64,000 nucleotides of DNA from Metellina segmentata (GCA_947359465.1 OX375877.1:50490744-50554743); one strand, 5' to 3'; shown: positions 34,661-46,691, numbered from the stretch's first letter. Program-made: numbers and translations. The notes: generated by a model not told the origin, from the sequence alone.

Positions 34661-35253
34661 GGTACAGCTTCAGTCTACGTTTATCACGGTGGCAACGGCC
34701 TTGGTGCTTTCTTTGGCGCACTTTTAGAAGCGAGTTATGGTAGGTTAAGGCAACCCATCTGTATTACGGTTACTTCGATTTTAAGGGAACCTAGGTAAGC
34801 GGAAAGTTTAAACTTCATTTTGAATATTCTAGAAAGTTCTTTTAAAACGCGTTGAGCTGTCAATTGATTTCAGTAATTAGTTTAAAATTTTTTTTTTTGA
34901 TTCCATTGGTTGTTTTAATTTTAAACTATCCTTTGATTTCATTGGTTCTTTTAATGATTTTTTATCAGTTGTGGAATCTTCTTTCAATTTAATTTATGTC
35001 ACGGTACAGTGCTGTCGTCTCTGGTTCTATTTTGTACATTTTTATACATTTTATTTACATATATTTACATTATTTACTCATGCAATATTTTTTTTAGGAC
35101 TTTTACAAATGTGTTTCTGAAATTTGTTGCTTTCCATTGCAAAAAGAAAAATATTTTTTAAACAATTTTCTCTTGGGCAGCAGTAGACATGCGTCAAAAA
35201 AAAAAAGCGCCAAGGCCGTTGCCACCGTTATAAACGCAGACTGAAGCTGTACC
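34661..35253. mobile_element. Long-TIR MITE, GGTACAGCT family, copy 3 (reverse interior)
   Basis: The left end is GGTACAGCTTCAGTCTACG and the right end, reverse-complemented, is GGTACAGCTTCAGTCTGCG. Both continue into GGCAACGGCCTTGG. Flanks are TAGCTTTC (34653-34660) and TAGCTTTG (35254-35261), an 8-bp duplication with one mismatch. The interior runs opposite to copies 1 and 2 (TTTGATTTCATTGGTTCTTT rather than its complement). The termini share a TTCAGTCT variant, so this is a distinct subfamily. Confidence 0.9.
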
Positions 35254-35260
35254 TAGCTTT

Positions 35261-35970
35261 GTTGTGTGTCGTCTAGCGTCAAGAAGAAATGGTCCCGAAA
35301 ACATGAAAAACAGCAATTTTACAAAAAGTGTTGTATCATTATTTAAATAGCATACATCCATAAAACTGGCTATTTCAAGTGTAGAAAAAGAAATGTCAGA
35401 AATAACTCAAAAATAGAATTAATATGTTGAGGTAACACGGAATTCAGTTCAATCTCAACGCAATTATGAGTTATGAATAAATGGACTTCTTTATAGGCGC
35501 TTCCTACAAACACTAAAAGTTTTTCTTGCATACATGGGATACTTAATGGTATTTTAATCATTCATTTTGTAGTTATAACATTGTTAAGTTTATATATTTG
35601 CGAAAAAGCAAAATTTTCAGGGTTTTTTGTTTACGTCTATATTATTTACTCATAAAAGATCTGGTTAAAATTGTATTAGATTCCTAACACTCATAAGTAT
35701 TCCAAGAGATTAAATTTTATAGACTAAGAAATTATGAGGGGAAGAAATAATTTTAAATGAAATTTAAATAGCTACAGATGAAGATAGTTAAGAAAATACT
35801 TTCCAAGGTTCAACAGAAGAGTAAGACATCATTATAAAGCTTGAGAATTACTTAATTAAAAATAAAACACACAAAATTAATTTTATTATAATTATATTCT
35901 ACGGGCTTTCTTAGGACTAGAAAAACTCACAAAAATTTATGTTGAGACTCTTCATGCAACTCTCTCTAGC
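35261..35970. other. AT-rich spacer, nothing recognised
   Basis: No repeat unit, transposon end or plausible gene is seen. A 63-codon minus frame is unrecognised. Confidence 0.45.
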
Positions 35971-35974
35971 ATTA

Positions 35975-36525
35975 TTCAAACTAATTACCAAAGTGAAAAT
36001 AGCACTAAACATGACTGTACCTTAACACCTACTACCAAAGGTAAAAATAGTACTAAAACATGACTGTTCCTTAAAATAAATTAACAAAGTGAAATGAAGT
36101 ACTAAAACATGACTGAACCTCAAAACCAATTACCAAAGTAATATATAGCACTAAAATATGACTACCTTACAACCATTCATCAAAGTGAAAAGTAACACTA
36201 AAACCTGACTGTACCTTAAAATAAATTACCTAAGGGGGAAAAATAGTACTAAAACATGAATGTACCTTAAACGACCAAAGTGAGAAATAGTACTTTGACA
36301 CAACATGACACAACCTTAATTCCAATTACCAAAGTAATTTTAGCACTAAAATATGACTGTACCTCACAACCAATCACAAAAGTGAAAAATAGCACTAAAA
36401 CAGGTCTTTACCTTAAAACCAGTAACTAATGTGAAAAGTAGCACTAAAACATGACTGTACCTTAAAACCAACTATCAAAGTGAAAAATAGCACTAAAATA
36501 TAACTGCACCTTAAAATCAACGGAG
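35975..36525. repeat. Tandem repeat, ~50-bp unit, about 11 copies
   Basis: The pattern CCAAAGTGAAAAATAGCACT-AAAACATGACTGTACCTTAAAAC recurs every 48-54 bp with substitutions throughout this interval. The TAGCACTAAAA and ATGACTGTACCTTA halves are the most constant. Confidence 0.93.
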
Positions 36526-36539
36526 AAAACTAAGGCTAG

Positions 36540-36835
36540 AGAAATTCATCGTCTCATTCCTTATGAGAGAATCGCAACAAAAAACTGATTCCTTTATCAC
36601 ACCTACCTTTTATCGCAGCAAGCTTCCAAAGCAGAAAAATACGGTGCCAAAAAATTGAGATGATAGAATACAAGTGAGGGACCGCAAAATATGACTTTCC
36701 CCCACCCAACGTAGGTCTCGGGGGAAGCTAAAAAAGAAATAAAAAGAATGCACTGGGAAAGCGCGATAATCACGGCTGATTAGCTTCTCTGCACCATGAT
36801 TCATCATATTCTCACAAAGATGTTATATATATAGA
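36540..36835. other. Short non-repetitive block between two arrays
   Basis: Sequence of mixed composition with no repeat unit. It separates the 50-bp array from the 346-bp array. A 65-codon minus frame is unrecognised. Confidence 0.3.
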
Positions 36836-38760
36836 TAGATATTTATACCCCAATTCGGAATGGGGGGTGCCGATGTGTTTCCGTCTCTCGCGCTGCACCT
36901 TATCACCGTCGTCTCAGTGATAGAGTGAAAATTTTGCTTTCTTATTTTTTCGATATCCTTTTCCTAGCGATGATGACGAGAAGAAGAAAAAGGTCTATCT
37001 GTCGGTGTCGTTCGCCTGTAGATAATATTTTAGCTTCGTCTGTTTGTCAGTTTGACGGTGTGTCATCTTGTAAGCTGATGTATTGAGAGCGCTTTTTCAT
37101 AGAAATGAAAATGGGGAGGTTGGTGCTGAAGGAAGTTTTGGTCGTCTTAAGGGTTATGCTGTTTCGCAAATTGTAGTGTGAAATTCAAATGTAAATTTCG
37201 TATCGATAATACAAACCGATGTCTTTCCATCCCTCGCGTTGTACCGTATAATCGTGGCCTGAGGGATAGTGAAAATTTTGCTTTCTTATTTTTTCGACCT
37301 GTCCTTCGTCTGTAAATAGTTGTTTAGCTTCGTCTGTTCATCAGTTTGATGGTGTGTCATTTTGTAAGCTGATGTATTGAGAGCGCTTTTCCATAGAAAT
37401 GAAAAAGGGACGGTTGGTGCTGAAGGAAGTTTAGATCGTCTTGAGGGTTAGGATGTTTCGCAAATTGTAGTGTGAAATTCAAATGTAAATTTCGTATCGA
37501 TAATATAAACCGATGTATTTCCATCCCTCGCTTTGTACCGTATAATCGTGGCCTGAGGTATAGAGAGAAAATTTTGCTTTCTTATTTTTTCGATATCCTT
37601 TTCCTCGCGATGATGACGAGAAGAAGAAGAAGGTCTGTCTATCGTTGTCGTTCGCCTGTAGACAATACTTTAACTTCGTCTGTTCCTCAGTTTGATGGTG
37701 TGTCATTTTGTAAGCTGATATATTGAGAGCGCTTTTTCATAGATATGAAAATGGGGTATGTTGGTGTTGAAGGAATTGTTGGTCGTCTTCAAAGATGTAC
37801 TGATGCTTCGTAATTTGTAGTGTCTAATTCAAGTGTAAATTTCTTTTCGATATTTTACATAGGTGTGTTTCAGTCTTCCGCGATGTTCTGAATAATCTAC
37901 ATCTCAGTGATAGTGAAAAAATTTATATTTTATTTTTCTCGCGATGATAACAAGAATTAAAAGGTTAATTACGTCGATGGCGTATGTCTATAGATAATAT
38001 TTTAGCTTTGTCTATTCTGCAGCTTGATGGTGTGTCATCTCGGGATCTGGTGCACTAAGAAGTAAAGATTAGGTATTTTAGAGCAGTAAGGGAATGGTGC
38101 GTCGCTGCCTCAAGAGATATAATGATGATTTACAATTCATAATGTGGAAATACTAACACATTGCTAAATGAAAGAGTTAAGTTAAAGAAAAAAGATGGTT
38201 CAAATGTAAATTCAACCTTGATTATCTTCACCGAAGTGTTTCTGTCGTTTTAATGATAGAGTACAAATTTTGCTTTTTCTTTCTTACATCCCTTTTTTTC
38301 CCGTGTGTGAAATTACGAAGTGATGTCCTTGGATCTATCACTTCAGGGATGCTCCCAGACTGTCACTATTAGCTTCTTGTTCTAGTACTGTGTAAATTCA
38401 ACTACCTACGCTCTTCTCGTTATGATGACTAGAAGAAAAGAGTCTGTCTCTAGGTGTCTTTCGCTTGTAGATAATATTTTAGCTTCTATTCGTACGCTTG
38501 ATGGGTTCCTATCTAAAAAGCAATTGATTGAATAATTTAGAGTATTGGAGAATTTAGTGAAGATTGGAGAATTTAGAGAAGCAGTTTTGTGAATTTAGTG
38601 ATGAAGATTGGATAATTTAGTGATAAAGATTGGAGAATTTAATGATGAAGATTAGAGAATTTAATGATGAAGATTGGAAAATTTAGTGATGAAGATTGAA
38701 GAATTTAGTGATAGTCGTCTCAAGATTTACAATTCGTCTATGCGTGATACACTACTTCAT
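36836..38760. repeat. Tandem repeat, ~346-bp unit, about 3 good and 2 decayed copies
   Basis: TATTGAGAGCGCTTTT occurs at 37081, 37375 and 37721. Shared blocks include CGATGATGACGAGAAGAAGA, TTTAGCTTCGTCTGTT, GGTGTGTCATTTTGTAAGCT and GTGTGAAATTCAAATGTAAA. The middle unit lacks about 50 bp (294 rather than 346). From 37770 on, decayed units retain the GATGGTGTGTCAT and GATGACTAGAAGA words. Confidence 0.9.
38545..38715. repeat. Minisatellite, ~22-bp unit inside the 346-bp array
   Basis: GAATTTAGTGATGAAGATTG recurs about seven times with small changes (GAGAATTTAGTG, GATAATTTAGTG, GAGAATTTAATG). It is a local secondary expansion within a decayed unit of the larger array. Confidence 0.9.
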
Positions 38761-40300
38761 TAATTAATAAAGAGTTTTTATCAAATAAAAAAGTTACAAC
38801 TCTACAATCTACCATCTAGGAACAATACATGAGGTGTTATTTCAATATTAGCACAACCCCGGTTTTTTAAGAAATGCTGCGAGCTACAATTCCGATACCG
38901 CACTCCAATTCCAATGAATCCAACATAAATCAAAGTGTTAACTTCAACCAGCAAACTTAGGTTAAATGTTATTTTATTGTACTCTAAAGTACGATGTCTC
39001 TATATAAAATTGAACTACTTCTAAATAAACCTTTCATATATAAACTAGCTTACCAGGTATTACACAAGTTGAATTGATTTGATATATATAGTGGTCAGAA
39101 TAAGCAACCAGGATAATAAAATCACGCAATTTCTTGTCGATAATCCACCAAAAAAAAAAGCGTCGACCGTTTTTAGATAGGACGTGGTATTCCGGTGGTT
39201 CATACATACGTTCCTAGAGCTGATAATTTAATCCACACATTCGAATTTGCGTACCTAAGTGTACTTTATTTTCGTGCTTGTACGCCAGAAATGTAGGTTG
39301 GTGTTTTTAGTGCAGAAATTCCGAATGACCGAAAATAGCGTCATAAAGTTTTCGATCCAACTATCCCCGGAATGTCACGACAACTCTAAAAACGAATAAC
39401 ACTTTTTCGGTTAATTTTCTTAAAGGCAGATACGCAATTGAATTTTAGTCACACTGGAGCATTACAAAACGCTATTGGTGACAGTCCGGAATAGTCCAGA
39501 TGGGAAAGATCCGCTTTTCCTCAAAGAATCATGTGGTATGATTATTGTGCAGTCAAGATCCCCATCGTCTTGTTAAGTGAACTTCGAATTGAAGTCAACC
39601 CTAGGTTTATCATACCATTATCAAAGTAGATTCGCCAAAATTGAATCTGCAAATGATTTATCGCGCACCAGTCTTTGATATTATTTTCCTATACCACCAA
39701 ACTTGACCATAAGACGACTCTTGTGTCACAAATACTTACAAACCAATTCAACGCCAGACTGCTTTCACAATCAAATATTGGATTACCACACATGGTATAG
39801 GGAACGAGTATTGCATATGATCAAAAATGCAGATACCACTTGAATTGCATTTGTGATCGTTATACCTGCATGTAATTGCTTGTCTAAGGCTCACTCATGT
39901 CTCGGTATATACATGTATACACAAGGTTATCGTACGCACGATTGTGGGGATTTTCGTGTTTGTAAAAATTTCTTGTCATTTACCCTACCTTTCTTATGAT
40001 TATTTTTCTCAGCTCAAACCATATGCTTATAACTCTATGGTAGAACGGTCCTCAACCGATTGTAAGGATTCATTTAAATACATGATTTGAGGAAATATTA
40101 TTAAAACTCGTGACAAGGGGTAGAAATGTAGTACAGAGCAGATTTGTTATTCTACATATTTCGGAAGAATTATGTTCAAAAGTTTTTACCTTGATTTTTT
40201 ATATCCTCAAGAAAGGAGTATTTTCTTACAGGAGTATTTACAGTTTATTACTAAAGGAGTATTTACACAAGTGGTTCTTATTTGTATGAGTTTTGGACGC
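38761..40300. other. Spacer with a SINE 3' fragment, otherwise unrecognised
   Basis: No gene was found. At about 39434-39540 a minus-strand SINE 3' end is present: TTTTAGTCACACTGGAGCA, CGCTATTGGTGACAGTCCGG and GGGAAAGATCCG. The remaining sequence has no visible units. Confidence 0.5.
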
Positions 40301-40304
40301 AGGT

Positions 40305-40440
40305 AGTCCCTGTGCATTGAGAGCGCTTTTTGGAAGAAAGGAATATGAGAGGTTTTAGTGTTAAGAAATAATTGGTCGTCTCAAAATATGCAATGATTTA
40401 CAATTGGCCTAAGTGGAATTAACTAATTCATTTATTAAAA
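40305..40440. repeat. Detached fragment of the 346-bp satellite
   Basis: GTGCATTGAGAGCGCTTTTT, GGTTTTAGTGTTAAG, TTGGTCGTCTCAAA and ATGATTTACAATT match part of the array at 36836-38760, 1.5 kb beyond its end. It lies directly against the next microsatellite. Confidence 0.8.
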
Positions 40441-40445
40441 AAATG

Positions 40446-41325
40446 GAGAGAGAGAGAGTGGTAGATAGAAGAGAGTAGTAGTAGTAGTAGTCGTAGTAGA
40501 GAGTACAGAGAGAGTGTAGTTGTAGAAGTAGTATAGAGGAGAGAGAGTAGTAGTAGAAGTAGTAGAGATTAGAGAGAGATTAGTAGTAGAAGTAGTAGAG
40601 AGAGTAGAAGTAATAGTCGTAGTAAAGAGTAGAGAGATGGTATTAGTAGTGAGTAGAGATAAGAGTAGTAGTAGAGAGTAGAGAGAGTAGTAGTAATAGT
40701 CGTAGTAGAGAGATAGAATTAGTAGTGAGTAGAGATAGTAGTAGTAGCAATAGTCGTAGTAGAGAATAGAGAGATAGTATTAGTAGAGAGTTGAGAGAGT
40801 AGTAGTAGAGTTGAGTAGTAGTAGCAATAGCCGCGCGCGTAGTAGAGAATAGAGAGATAGTATTAGTAGATAGTTGTAGTAATAGTCGTAGTAGAGAATA
40901 GAGAGATAGTATTAGTAGAGAGTTGTAGTAATAGTCGTAGTAGAGAATAGAGAGATAGTATTAGTAGAGAATTTTGAGAGAGTAGTAGTAATAGTCGTAG
41001 TAGAGAATATAGAGAAGGTATTAGTAGAGAGTTGAGAGAGTAGTAGAGACAAGAGAGAGGAGTAATAATATTACTAGAGAGTAGAGAGAGTAGCAGAGAG
41101 CAGATAGAGTAGTAGAAAGTAGAAGGATGAGTAGTAGTAGTAGTAGTAGAGAGAGTAGAGTAGAAAGTAGAGAGATGAGTAGTTGTAGTAGAGAGTAGAG
41201 AGAGTAGTAGTAGTAGTAGTAGTAGTAGAAAGTAGAGAGATGAGTAGTTGTAGTAGAGAGTAGAGAGAGTAGTAGTAGTAGTAGTAGTAGAGAGTAACAG
41301 AGAGTAATAGAAAGTAGAGAGAGTC
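40446..41325. repeat. Long compound microsatellite, (AGT)n mixed with (AGAG)n
   Basis: For nearly 880 bp the plus strand is almost only TAGTAG, GAGAGAG and GTAGTAGT words, with occasional AATAGTCGTAGTAGAGA higher-order units of about 60 bp between 40720 and 41030. The minus strand is pyrimidine-rich and gives a 154-codon serine/threonine/leucine frame that is an artefact. Confidence 0.97.
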
Positions 41326-41485
41326 ATATTTTGAATAAACGAAAGCTTAAACGATTAAATTATGCCCCTTTACTTGCATTTAATAATTTAAGACAAAATA
41401 TTTCATTACAGAAGCAATACTTGTTTGAATCTCAAAATCGGAAACAAAAAAATCATTTAATAATACTGCTCTGTAGATTCTTTTT

Positions 41486-41990
41486 TTTTTGCCACCAAAC
41501 CTAAACAAGCCCACCTAAAACATCTTGGACCATGTAGTGCACATTTCACAAATGAGCTTCTGAAATTTGAACATACAGCTCAAATACATCTAACAGAAAC
41601 TAGAACAATCAGCACAAGAAGGACAATACACAGTCTATATCGGACTCCAGACAATCCAATTCCTCCAATAACAAGAGAATAATAGATAATAGAGGTCACT
41701 ATAGACTTCAGAATCGAACCCTCGAATAATAGAAAAACGTCTTTAGTGTACTTCAAAAATAATACTTAATTGATTCCCAAAGTAGGAACCAAGAAAACCC
41801 TTTTTATAACGTTGCCATAAATTCCTTTTCCATGCCACCAAACCTAAACAAGCCCTCCTAAAACATCTTACCCCACGTGCAAATCCCACCCGCCTTACAA
41901 ATTAGCTTCTGAAGCTTGAACAATACATCTTATTACAGAAAAGCGACAAGTCAGCACTGTGAGGTCAATACACAATCTTGATCAGACTCC
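41486..41990. repeat. Two-copy direct repeat, ~343-bp offset
   Basis: GCCACCAAACCTAAACAAGC, CCTAAAACATCTT, GAGCTTCTGAA-TTGAACA and a CAGCAC-AG-CAATACACA block occur at 41486-41655 and again at 41826-41990. The copies are moderately diverged. Confidence 0.8.
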
Positions 41991-41994
41991 AAAA

Positions 41995-42620
41995 AGAGTC
42001 CGATCCCTCGAAAAAGACCCAGACAAAAGATCTCAGCTCGAAAATGCATCTTCCCCGGCCCCCTCCCGCTTAATTATGAACCCTTATCTGTCATCAACAC
42101 TCCCCACCACGACTTATTACCACGTCTTCCCGAACGCAGGGACCCTCCTTCATGAAAATCGGCACCTCCTCCAAATTGAACGCAATTAAAGCGTCATATT
42201 TTGCCACCCCATCCACCTCCTTACAATTCCGTCATCATCATCAAAAAGAGCGCACGGAATTGCCTTAATACAGCACAATAACGCCACTTCGACACCAGAG
42301 CCTGCGTCCTTTCGGCACGATATATACCCCCTGCTCGTCTCAGAGATCACCTTAAACGATATAAAATCATGGAAAGGGAGCTCTAGGGGCCATTAGAAGT
42401 GCCGCATCTGATAGGTGGCCACGAGGGAAGAGGGGGTGGTATGGCGAAGAGGACCCTTATCAGCTCGGACTATCGAAAGGGAGGGGGGTTATGAGTAGAG
42501 GGGTGTCGCGTTATCGGGGTCCACGGAAGAGGAGGGCCCACCTTTTACCAATCCATCCATCATCGGTAAGGCGAGAAAGACCAGAGTGTCGTATTAAATA
42601 GAGCAGGGATAAGGCATTGG
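41995..42620. other. GC-rich non-repetitive block
   Basis: Composition is clearly above the window average, with TTATC/GATA words near 42398, 42458, 42468 and 42512. Short plus frames (for example 41959-42189) are unrecognised. It is a candidate host regulatory sequence. Confidence 0.35.
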
Positions 42621-42639
42621 GGATGGGGTGCGGTGATTT

Positions 42640-43078
42640 TCTTCGCGCGTTTGGGAGGGACTGAGTGTTTGGGTTGCATCGCGTGGACTGATGACAAGGA
42701 TCGTGAGGTACGCAAATTAGATACTTGTAATCCGGAGTTGTCCATCATTTGGTGCTGTCCACCATTGCTTCCCATGTTAGAAATGAGTAGTTTTAGTAGC
42801 GTTTGGGAGGGACTGGGTGTTTGGGTTGCATCGTTTGGATTGATGACAAGGATCGTGAGGTACGCAAATTAGATACTTGTAATCCGGAGTTTGGTGCTGT
42901 CCACCATTGCTTCCCATGTTAGAAATGAGTAGTTTTAGTAGCGTTTGGGAGGGACTGGGTGTTTGGGTTGCATCGCGTGGACGGATGACAAGGATGGTGA
43001 GGTACGCAAATTAGGTACTTGTAATCCAGAGTTTGGTGCTGTCCACCATAGCTTCCCATGTTAGAAATGAGTAGTACC
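42640..43078. repeat. Tandem repeat, 142-152-bp unit, 3 copies
   Basis: GCGTTTGGGAGGGACTG starts at 42647, 42799 and 42941. Units contain GTTTGGGTTGCATCG, TGATGACAAGGATCGTGAGG and a GGTGCTGTCCACCAT-GCTTCCC block. The first unit has an extra CATCATTT-type insertion. Frames predicted here on both strands are repeat artefacts. Confidence 0.95.
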
Positions 43079-43840
43079 GGATTTATTTTTTTTATTCCGA
43101 ATCTGATTGTCACATAGGCACTGTATTTTGCTGCCATTATATTCATATACCAATGTATTCATTGGATGATTAAAAATTCTTGATTAAAGAATGGGAATAT
43201 TTACAGGTTTAGTCACTCAGATTCTCACCATTCCTTAGTTTGAGAGATTCGACTAGGGAGAGCAGATTCGGTAGCCTCGCGAGTGTAAATTAACCTTTAA
43301 TGGATCCTAATTGGTGAGGACGTATAGAACATTTTTCTCTGTCTATTCGTCCTACTATTTTAGACCTGATTTATTAAGGCTTAAGCTCTCAGGGCTTGGG
43401 ATTGAAATTTCTACATAAACATGTGTGTCGTCTTTCGGTGCCCGCCGGTTATGGACTGAACCATTTCTTTTGACCTATGCGTTTTGTCACACAAGTTTTT
43501 CCAAGAATAGTTGTACAACCAATACATAAAAAAGGCCAAATGTAATAGTATTTAGAGTATTAGATATAAACCCGAATGTTTTTGAGAATAATGAGGTAGT
43601 TCCTAAACTTATTTTTTTTAAACATGAAGATATTCATAGTTAAGAAAATGTTAGAAATCGTTTACTGTGTCAGGACTGGCACAAACCTTTAAAAATGCAT
43701 AAGGAAAATAGATTGGTAATATTTTTAATTCTAGAAGGGAATAGTAAAATCAAATACATTATGGAATCAAAACTGAAATCGAATCCCAATTTTACATTGA
43801 TGGAATCCCGATCATTGACAATATATGACCAAGCTGTGCC
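43079..43840. other. Spacer, no gene recognised
   Basis: No repeat unit or terminal inverted repeat is seen. An 80-codon minus frame (43912-43670) overlaps the end of the next element and is not assigned. Confidence 0.4.
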
Positions 43841-43843
43841 ATA

Positions 43844-44490
43844 TACAACCCCGATTAAGTAGCTCGCATTTAACGATTTCACGCATTTAACGTTTTTCAG
43901 CGGTGAGAACATAAAGCTATTTTCTTAAAATTGTCAAATATTAGAAGGCCAGCACGGCATTGCCCGTGACAGTTATTTTCATATCCTTACTGATACTGAA
44001 AACATTAAAAAGAAACAACAATAATTTTAAGAAAGAGTCCCACCTCCACCGGACATCTCACGCAAATTCGCATAAAATGTGGACTACCCGAGGTATCTAT
44101 CTGGAGTAAAATTGTCCGCAGATTCCCAATCAGTTGAAATTTTTACTCTATCTTTAACGATCGCGAAGATAGAAAACCTCAAATAGTCCTTTTTGTGTTC
44201 ATTATAAATGTATTCGTTAAATACAGACCAGTGCAAATTAGATATACAAAATTTTACAAAAACTCATATTTGTGGAGAATGAAGTTAATGATTTAACTGG
44301 CAAAAGCAAAATAACAGATTTATTTAAACAATAAAGTATTTTAAAGAAGACATAAAATGTATGTTACTTAAATTAGTCTTTATTTCATGCTCTTGTTTTT
44401 ATACTCCCACCCCGATTTAACGTTTTCCTGCGTATAAATGTTGTATCTTTCCGGTCCCTTGTAATACATTAATTCGGGGTAACACTGTAT
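43844..44490. mobile_element. Degenerate pogo/Tigger-like MITE
   Basis: The right end, reverse-complemented, reads TACAGTGTTACCCCGAATTA. The left end contains ACAACCCCGATTAAGT and then CGCATTTAACGATTT. Both ends carry TTTAACG-rich subterminal sequence. From family knowledge, CAGTGT-ACC starts and TTTAACG runs are usual in pogo/Tigger-type termini with TA targets. No transposase is visible. The exact left boundary is uncertain by a few bases. Confidence 0.5.
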
Positions 44491-44519
44491 GTATGTATAT
44501 GTTGTGGCAGTGGAATTAC

Positions 44520-44725
44520 TTATTCGTTATCTCGATGTTTTGAGAGACATTTTCGTTGGAAAACTACTCAGTTTATTGATGAATTGAGAAGTTCGTTAAG
44601 AGATAGAGGTTCCACTACTATAAAAATAGTAGAATCTTATTCGTTGGGGAACTTAGATAAGCGAACTTCTCGATTTACTGATAAATTGAGTTCGTTAAAA
44701 GATAGGGATTTTACTAACATAAAAT
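44520..44725. repeat. Two-copy tandem repeat, ~102 bp
   Basis: TTGAGAAGTTCGTTAAGAGA-TAG, ACTA-TATAAAA and TTATTCGTTGG-GAA-CT words occur twice about 100 bp apart. The array adjoins the 3' end of the next SINE. Confidence 0.75.
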
Positions 44726-44737
44726 TTTTTTTCGGTA

Positions 44738-45183
44738 ATTGTAATTAACGTCATATTAGAGCAACACAACGGGCTATTGACGACGTTTCGGGACTAATCC
44801 GCCAAGGGAAATATCTGAGGACAACATCACGTAATTTTGAACCACGGACAGATGACGAGGCAACACCTGAGCTGGCACACCACTATCCAAACTTCCTAAA
44901 CACCCTTTGAGGACGTTTTACACCACGACAGATTTAACGTGTATCAGCCCTGTGTACACGACGGTCTTCGGCGGGATCGAGTTTCGATCACGCAACCCAC
45001 CGTTTGATCTTCCAACTGAACTGCGGCGGCCTCCAATTCTATGTAAACATTGTGACTGTCAAGTCGGCGTTCATCCATTGACGATTATCACTGAAATATA
45101 AACTCCATTTGATAAAAGATCGCTCTTCGATTCAAAAATCTACTAAATTTATGTGACTTCAAATTGAATATCTGAGAACAAAC
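44738..45183 (-). repeat. Long SINE (head type B) with extended 5' region
   Basis: On the minus strand this starts GAAGTTTGTTCTCAG and runs through AATTTAGTAGATTTTTGAAT, GGATGAACGCCGACTTGACA and AGTTCAGTTGGAAGATC. A B-box-like GATCGAAACTCGATCC follows, then the common SINE body, to a 3' end with TTGTGTTGCTCTAATATGAC. The same order, about 450 bp, occurs on the plus strand at 55458-55905. The roughly 150 bp upstream of the polymerase III boxes is therefore part of a mobile unit. Confidence 0.88.
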
Positions 45184-45185
45184 TT

Positions 45186-45378
45186 CAGATGACGAGGCAA
45201 CACCTGATCTGGCATCCCACTCTCCAAACTTCCACACCAACCCAACGTGAGGACTTTCGGCCACGACAGATTTTAGGTGCACCAAACGCTTACAAATATC
45301 CATGCACTGACCGGGATTCGAACCAGGAACCTTCGGATCTAGAAATCAACGCCTTAACCACCAGATCGGCTAAAAACT
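45186..45378 (-). repeat. SINE (head type A), 5' half only
   Basis: The minus strand begins with the type A tRNA-like head (box B GGTTCGAATCCCGGTC) and continues through CTCACGTTGGGTTGGTGTGG to TTGCCTCGTCATCT. It then stops abruptly where the long type B SINE begins. The 3' half is missing and is not found on the far side of the neighbouring element. Confidence 0.85.
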
Positions 45379-45399
45379 TGTAAAACCCCGTGTAAACAA

Positions 45400-46330
45400 A
45401 ACTGAAAATGTACTGTTACATATATCTGCTGGTGCAAAGAATTATTCAATATCAGTGGACCTCAAAAGCAATATGTCATCAAGTATTATCCCTCAAAGTG
45501 CTTATGTAGAGCTCTCAACTACAAATGTCTGTGTTCCCAACTCAGGAAAAGGATGTGGAAAAATACTTCCACATACCCACAATACTCAGCAGGCTGTCAC
45601 GCATTAACTGATCTCGACTTGATATGGAATGGCGCCAAGCAGCATACTCAAAGAGATATGCTACCGAGATAGATACATACATCTATAGGGGTACCTAGAG
45701 CGCACAACAGTCATCCAAGGGGAGAGGCAGCGATATCTGGGAGATATCTCTCGTAAGGAATTGCTGAGGAGACGCAATGGTTGGTGGGACATCTCTCATG
45801 CTGGCCTTATCTCAGTCTGTTTCCGTAGTCTGCGTGAGATCTGTGGGGGTATCGGGCATTTTTATTGCTTGTTTCGTTATCTGGATGCAAAAAGTTAGGA
45901 GGGTAAGGGGTAGACCAAATTGTATTCAAGGATGTTATATTTTTATGTGGGAGATGTTTAACAGGTGCAATGGGGAGGTTTTATGTTGGCAATTTGTTGG
46001 GAGAAGATGCGTTGGCGTTGTCCATTGCGTCGAATAGATTGTTTTCTTCTGAGTGTGGACGCGAATGGTGTCGTATTTGTAAGTTACGGCGTGAAGCTAG
46101 GATGGTAATTTTAGATCTAAACCCGAAATGTGCGGTACTAATCCGGGTTTACATTGGAGTTGCATATCCATTTATTTCCCTTTTTGTGGTGAGGACTTTT
46201 TATGTTCCCCTATGCTGATCCTTTTTCGTCCCTTTTTTAGACCGGTGTAAACGCTTTGTGGACTTCATCGGCAACCATCCGAGTGCACTCTTTTCACCCC
46301 TTTGTAGACTCACGGGTGAAGACTGACAAT
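45400..46330. other. Non-repetitive block, balanced composition
   Basis: No repeat unit is visible. Overlapping plus frames (45777-46037 and 46046-46218) are unrecognised and have no signature residues I can place. It is a candidate host regulatory segment. Confidence 0.35.
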
Positions 46331-46691
46331 TTGTATGTGTTTTGCTCACTCGCGGTAGAAATTTCGCTCTTTCAACTTTGACACTTAATAAACTTTAAAC
46401 TAATAGCCGCATCGGAAAAAAATTATTGTTGTTGTGTTGACTGAACAATTTTGAACAAACCATGATAATTTCGTAATTTCCTGATCCGTACTTTCTCGGG
46501 AAACCGTCTAAGAATCAAGCTAAAGAACACAGTTTTCAATCCTGCGACGGCGACCGCGGCGGTAACTTTTTTTCAATATAGAGAGACAGTTTACGAACGC
46601 TCTGTAAAATGGATGATATCATGAGCTGTCAGGAATAGTGCCGTCAAAGTAACTGCTCTACTAAATTTGAATAATGAGTTCTACTAATAAG

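Noticed and set aside
40446..41325. CRISPR-like regular repeats
   Set aside because: There are no unique spacers; this is a eukaryotic microsatellite.
40863..41327. 154-codon minus frame, the longest in the window
   Set aside because: It is the translation of a trinucleotide/tetranucleotide microsatellite, with only Ser, Thr, Leu and Tyr runs.
42560..43146. Several 71-79-codon frames on both strands
   Set aside because: They arise from the 142-152-bp tandem repeat and repeat with it.
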